Positions 17,250 through 20,019 of a stretch of 20,019 nt of DNA are shown piece by piece. This DNA comes from Ignavibacteria bacterium (lineage in GTDB: Bacteria > Bacteroidota > Ignavibacteria > SZUA-365). The notes beneath the pieces are model-generated. The model was not told the DNA's origin, did not search any database, and was given only the letters and a program-made list of their open reading frames with translations. The stretch spans positions 1 to 20,019 of the forward strand of contig JADKJW010000028.1 of the NCBI GenBank assembly GCA_016720835.1, read 5' to 3'. A program made the position numbers and the translations under genes. How positions within the stretch are numbered: position 1 is the first letter of the stretch; the number at the start of each line of letters is the position of its first letter.

Positions 17250-18609
17250 ATGACAGATCCATCGATGAGCCCTTTTACAAAATTCTTTCGCCGCCTTTTC
17301 CTCCCGGCCTGTACGGTGTTCCTCATGCTCGCCGCGATCTCATGTACCGACGACCCGCCCGTGCAGCCCCCGCCGTCCGGCGTGGAGGAGAAGATCACTC
17401 TGACGCTGGCGGAGGTCGGGTTGACGGAAGCGACGCTGCGCGTGAGCCACCGTGACTCGATCTCCTCCTGGACGCTCGCTCTTCGGCGGGATGGGAAAAC
17501 AGTGAGCACGTTAACGGTGCTCGGCAAGGATACGCTCCTCACGGACGCAGGATTGGAACCCTCGCACACGTACACGTACTCCGCTGTGCGCATCGTTGAC
17601 ACAACCGTGAAGGAGAAGAGCAACGACCTCCGCGTGACGACGGAGGCACCCACTTCCTCGGCGTTTCAGTGGAGGATCGATTCGTTGGGCGGAGCCACTT
17701 CGAGTACACTGTATGACGTGGCGATCATTAGAACGGATCCATCATTAATTTACGCAGTCGGTGATTTATATCTTCCAGGTGAATCCAAACGATATAACCT
17801 CGCAGTTTGGGATGGATCTGGCTGGTCGCTCGAAAGAATCCCATACAGGTATGAAGGGAGGGACTTCTATAGTCCCATTACAACGGTAATTGCGTTTGGC
17901 GCAAACGATATTTGGTTCGCCGGAAATGGTGTCTTGCGTTGGGATGGTTCGCAGTACATCCCCATGCCACTTCCCTCAGATGTTTGGGGAGCTTACTGGA
18001 TTAACAAAATATGGGGGACTTCTTCATCGAATATCTATATCGTTGGGGATAACGGATCTATCGCCCACTACAATGGAAGCACATGGCGAAAAATCGAGAG
18101 CGGGACGACACTGCCGATACGAGGTCTCTCCGGAGCTATGAAAGAGGATGGAAGCGGATAGGAGATCCTCTGCGTAGCTGACAGTTACATGGAACCGGAA
18201 GGAAGCAAGGTGATCAGGATCGAGAACAACAAGGCGACCGTGGTCTGGAATGACCGGCGCGATTTCGGCCTTGATGATATTTGGTTCATCCCTGGAAAGA
18301 GATATATCGTCGTTGGGGACGGGTTCTGGGAAACGGAATCGCTCGTAAAACCTTTCAAGGATATCAAAGTTTTAAGATGTTGTTTGAATACAACACGGCG
18401 CCATAGGCTACGATTCATGGTGAGAATAACAAGGTATCGCTATCTCGGGTTCCTTCAAATTACTCGTACATCTTCAGTGGACACAAATGGACTTGGTCTT
18501 ACCCGTTCAGTTCCGAGCTTTCCAGGGTCCGCTAAAACGAAGAGTAATCTTTATTGTGGCAGTCGGTTCGGATGGGAGGTATGCAATCGCAGCGATCGGG
18601 AGAAGATGA
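17250..18609 (+). pseudogene. Broken lipoprotein with FN3-like domain and propeller-like repeats
   Basis: The N-terminus MTDPSMSPFTKFFRRLFLPA followed by VFLMLAAISC suggests a lipoprotein signal with Cys32. An FN3-like domain follows (~45-130, from ITLTLAEVGLTEATLRVS to NDLRVTT). Then come repeats with the pattern of beta-propeller blades: LYDVAIIRTDPSLIYAVGD, YNLAVWDGSGWSLERIPY, VIAFGANDIWFAGNGVLRWDG and IYIVGDNGSIAHYNGSTWRKIESG. An in-frame TAG at 18159-18161 interrupts DGSG*EILCVADSY and the same frame continues to ~18370. CAG to TAG would be a single change. Two or more shifts follow: NNKVSLSRVPSNYSYIFSG is in a second frame, and VAVGSDGRYAIAAIGRR, a natural-looking end, is in a third, with TGA at 18607-18609. 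DNA from ~17700 on is more AT-rich than the flanks. As read, a truncated 303-residue lipoprotein is possible. Confidence 0.75.
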
Positions 18610-18860
18610 AGTGAACGAAAATGAACGACATACACTTTGTATTTACATTTTCATCAGGCAGAGGAAAATCTTACAACCCCATATTTTGAGGAGCGCTCGC
18701 CTGCCTTCACTGATCCTTTCAAACAACTTTCCCCGCCTTTTCCTCCCGCGGTAGGTTTCAGGCAATATCTCAGATTCGATTTACTAGATTGGCTATTAAT
18801 CTGCACTGTTGATCTGTGCTTGGAGTCTTGACGTTTCTTCAATCCCGTAGCGCTACAAGT
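18610..18860. other. Gene-free stretch with a remnant of a lipoprotein start
   Basis: These 251 nt hold no intact gene. At 18723-18750 the DNA CCGCCTTTTCCTCCCG with its flanks repeats the signal-peptide region of the lipoprotein at 17275-17305. The decoded SNNFPRLFLPR resembles TKFFRRLFLPA. This may be the start of a second, deleted member of the same family. The rest is AT-rich and unassigned. Confidence 0.4.
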
Positions 18861-19001
18861 TCACCGTGACGTTTCCGGGCGGTTGCGCCGATGCTCGGCA
18901 GAATCGTTAGGTGTTGTTTGAAGATCTCTGTTACGACCTTGGTGGACATTTTCCGGAGTGACAGTATCGAGCCCGGAGTGCAGATGCTCGGTATTGTACC
19001 A
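18861..19001 (-). pseudogene. IS3-type orfB C-terminal remnant
   Basis: 47 codons read WYNTEHLHSGLDTVTPENVH, then QGRNRDLQTT and on to a TGA at 18863-18861. WYN.EH.HSG...TP..VH is the hallmark end of the integrase (rve) domain of IS3-family OrfB. Everything upstream of this tail, including the catalytic core, has been deleted. Confidence 0.75.
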
Positions 19002-19002
19002 G

Positions 19003-19262
19003 GAAAAGAAGTGCTGCCGCCTCAACGAGCACTGCGTTCTTCCGCCGAAGTTCGGTTTGGAGGGCTTTCACATCCACAAAATGCTCTGCTTCGCGCACAC
19101 GATGTTTTTCCCGCTCAGCCAGTTCCAGTCCTGACAGGGCCATATCGCGCCAGGAGAGCAGTTCTTCGACCATCACGCCTTCGAGCCGCAATACGTGCGA
19201 AGATCGTCGCCTTCGAGAGTAAAACTCTTGATGTCCTCACGATGCTGATACTGCTTCCGCAT
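19003..19262 (-). pseudogene. IS3-type orfA remnant
   Basis: The fragment starts MRKQYQHREDIKSFTLEGDDL at 19262, then shifts frame near 19180-19191. It continues MVEELLSWRDMALSGLELAE, VDVKALQTELRRKN and AVLVEAAALLFL. The ELRRK...LxEAAALL pattern is typical of the coiled C-terminal part of orfA proteins of IS3-group transposases, where the helix-turn-helix lies before it. It is broken and lacks its natural end. Confidence 0.65.
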
Positions 19263-19360
19263 GGTGTCCGTTCCTTCGCCCCTGTTGAGTTAGAGGATCG
19301 AATATCCGAACCTGAAACATAAGGGACACGGGAGGCGAGTAGCGGCGAGGACAGCGCCTG

Positions 19361-19728
19361 GTGCCGAGATGAACAGCGGATGAAATGTTGACGAGGCCGC
19401 CGCCATCGCCAACGAACGCGCTGCGCGATATCAACCACCGGTCTGCTGCGACGGGCGGGAACGGAAGCGTGCGCAGAAGGCCACCCCCCCCGACCGCGCG
19501 GGCGAGATGATCGAGGAAACAAGACGCCCGCGGCAGCACACGTCTCGAGCAGTCCGTACTGTCAGCGGAATGCAAGAGAAGGGCGCGAGGCCGCACCACG
19601 CGAGGAAGAAGCGCAAGCGAGACCCAGACGGCTTCCGGCAGCCAGAAGGCGGCTGCGGCGGCGAAGAGCAGCGGCCAGGAAAGCACGGTGCCGAAGATGA
19701 ACAGCGGATAGATGTTGACGAAGCCGCC
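19361..19728. repeat. Diverged direct repeat of glycosyltransferase 3' DNA
   Basis: A ~41-bp segment at 19361-19401 (GTGCCGAGATGAACAGCGGA and following) matches 19688-19728 (GTGCCGAAGATGAACAGCGG and following) with a few indels. The second copy encodes, on the minus strand, FVNIYPLFIFGT inside the glycosyltransferase. The first encodes a decayed version, VNI-HPLFI. The offset is ~327 bp. It suggests a remnant of a tandem paralogue downstream of the gene. Confidence 0.6.
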
Positions 19729-20019
19729 CGACACCGATCCGCCGAGCTGTCCCAGCGAACCGGCGAGGCGGACGAAGGCCACGCTGCGGTCGAAATCGTT
19801 GGCGAGCAGTCCGCCGAGCGTGTACGATTTCAGATGCTCGACCTCGAGATTCGGATTGAAGGCGATGCGGATATCGGAGCGGCGTGATCCGTTTGCCGAG
19901 TTCCAGGTCGTCGATGCCGATGGTGAACATCGCGAGGCGGTCGAAACCTCCCACGCCGTGGAACACCTCGCGGCGGATGGCCGACACCGCGCCGAAAATC
20001 CAGTCGATATGACTGCCGC
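19431..20019 (-). pseudogene. Family-2 glycosyltransferase, C-terminal part, frameshifted and cut by the window edge
   Basis: Read from the right edge on the minus strand, DWIFGAVSAIRREVFHGVGGFD and GIDDLELGKRIT match the acceptor-site region of GT2 enzymes (the usual ED.DL..R). The frame shifts near 19868-19890 and continues IRIAFNPNLEVEHLKSYTLGG, DFDRSVAFVRLAG, then a membrane segment (NIYPLFIFGTVLSWPLLFAAAAAFW). Further shifts occur near 19620 and again before an 8-C run (19484-19491), around RFFLAWCGLAPF and FLDHLARAVG. The last plausible stop is TGA at 19433-19431. GT2 enzymes of this shape move sugars at the membrane for envelope or lipid glycans. The N-terminal half lies outside the window. 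Single-base shifts at homopolymers could be errors. Confidence 0.7.

Larger units (their letters stand above)
18861..19262 (-). mobile_element. Internally deleted IS3-like insertion sequence
   Basis: On the minus strand the front of an orfA-like transposase is joined directly to the last ~47 codons of an orfB-like integrase; the body of orfB, including its DDE core, is absent. The two parts meet near 19000. No terminal inverted repeats or target duplication could be recognised by eye, so the true ends are unknown. The element cannot move by itself. Confidence 0.7.

Noticed and set aside
18159..18161. Recoded amber codon (pyrrolysine or readthrough)
   Set aside because: The same gene has further frameshifts downstream, so simple pseudogene decay is the better reading.

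Overview
This is a GC-rich bacterial window that looks chromosomal. The FCB group (Bacteroidota/Ignavibacteriota/Kapabacteria-like) is the best guess. The reasons are a SecA of about 1020 residues with a long N-terminal insertion and a SEC-C zinc tail, an exported beta-barrel-like protein ending in NPRFGN, a lipoprotein of a type I associate with Ignavibacteria-like genomes, and one good match to a Bacteroidota-type promoter. The assignment is inference from family resemblance and was not tested by a search.

Layout. 1-1378: PAS sensor histidine kinase whose last ~58 residues are read from palindromic repeat DNA. 1200-1655: two families of short palindromic repeats. 1656-2127: a weak promoter and a doubtful small exported ORF. 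2128-6660: secA, a zinc-ribbon/Yip1-like membrane protein that overlaps secA, and a NanE-type epimerase. 6661-8291: a decayed IS110-family transposase with a structured leader. 8292-8771: non-coding DNA with dispersed GTCATCCTGAGCG-type repeats and a 7-bp tandem repeat that abuts the next start codon. 8772-13883: yqeY, mutS2, an exported endonuclease/exonuclease/phosphatase-fold protein and an exported beta-barrel-like protein, tightly packed and probably one operon. 13938-14723: SAM methyltransferase. 14791-17004: a large multi-spanning membrane protein with a TPR tail. 17250-18609: a broken lipoprotein gene in more AT-rich DNA, followed by a small remnant of a possible paralogue. 18861-19262 (minus): an internally deleted IS3-like element. 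19431-20019 (minus): a frameshifted family-2 glycosyltransferase that enters from the right edge, with a degenerate repeat of part of it at 19361-19401.

Most recognisable genes are housekeeping: protein export (SecA), ribosome quality control or recombination control (MutS2), and the tRNA-amidotransferase-like YqeY. The left half carries intact genes. From about 11 kb onward, four recognisable genes are each broken by one or two single-base shifts where the protein continues cleanly in another frame. Two of the sites are G/C homopolymers or near-repeats. This looks more like residual assembly error, or recent decay, than programmed frameshifting. The right 3 kb is truly degraded accessory DNA with two transposon remnants and broken surface genes. 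I found no tRNA, rRNA, CRISPR array or convincing new defence or metabolic system. The most interesting items are the candidate IS110 leader RNA, the repeats abutting or entering genes, and the uncharacterised beta-barrel-like and TPR membrane proteins.
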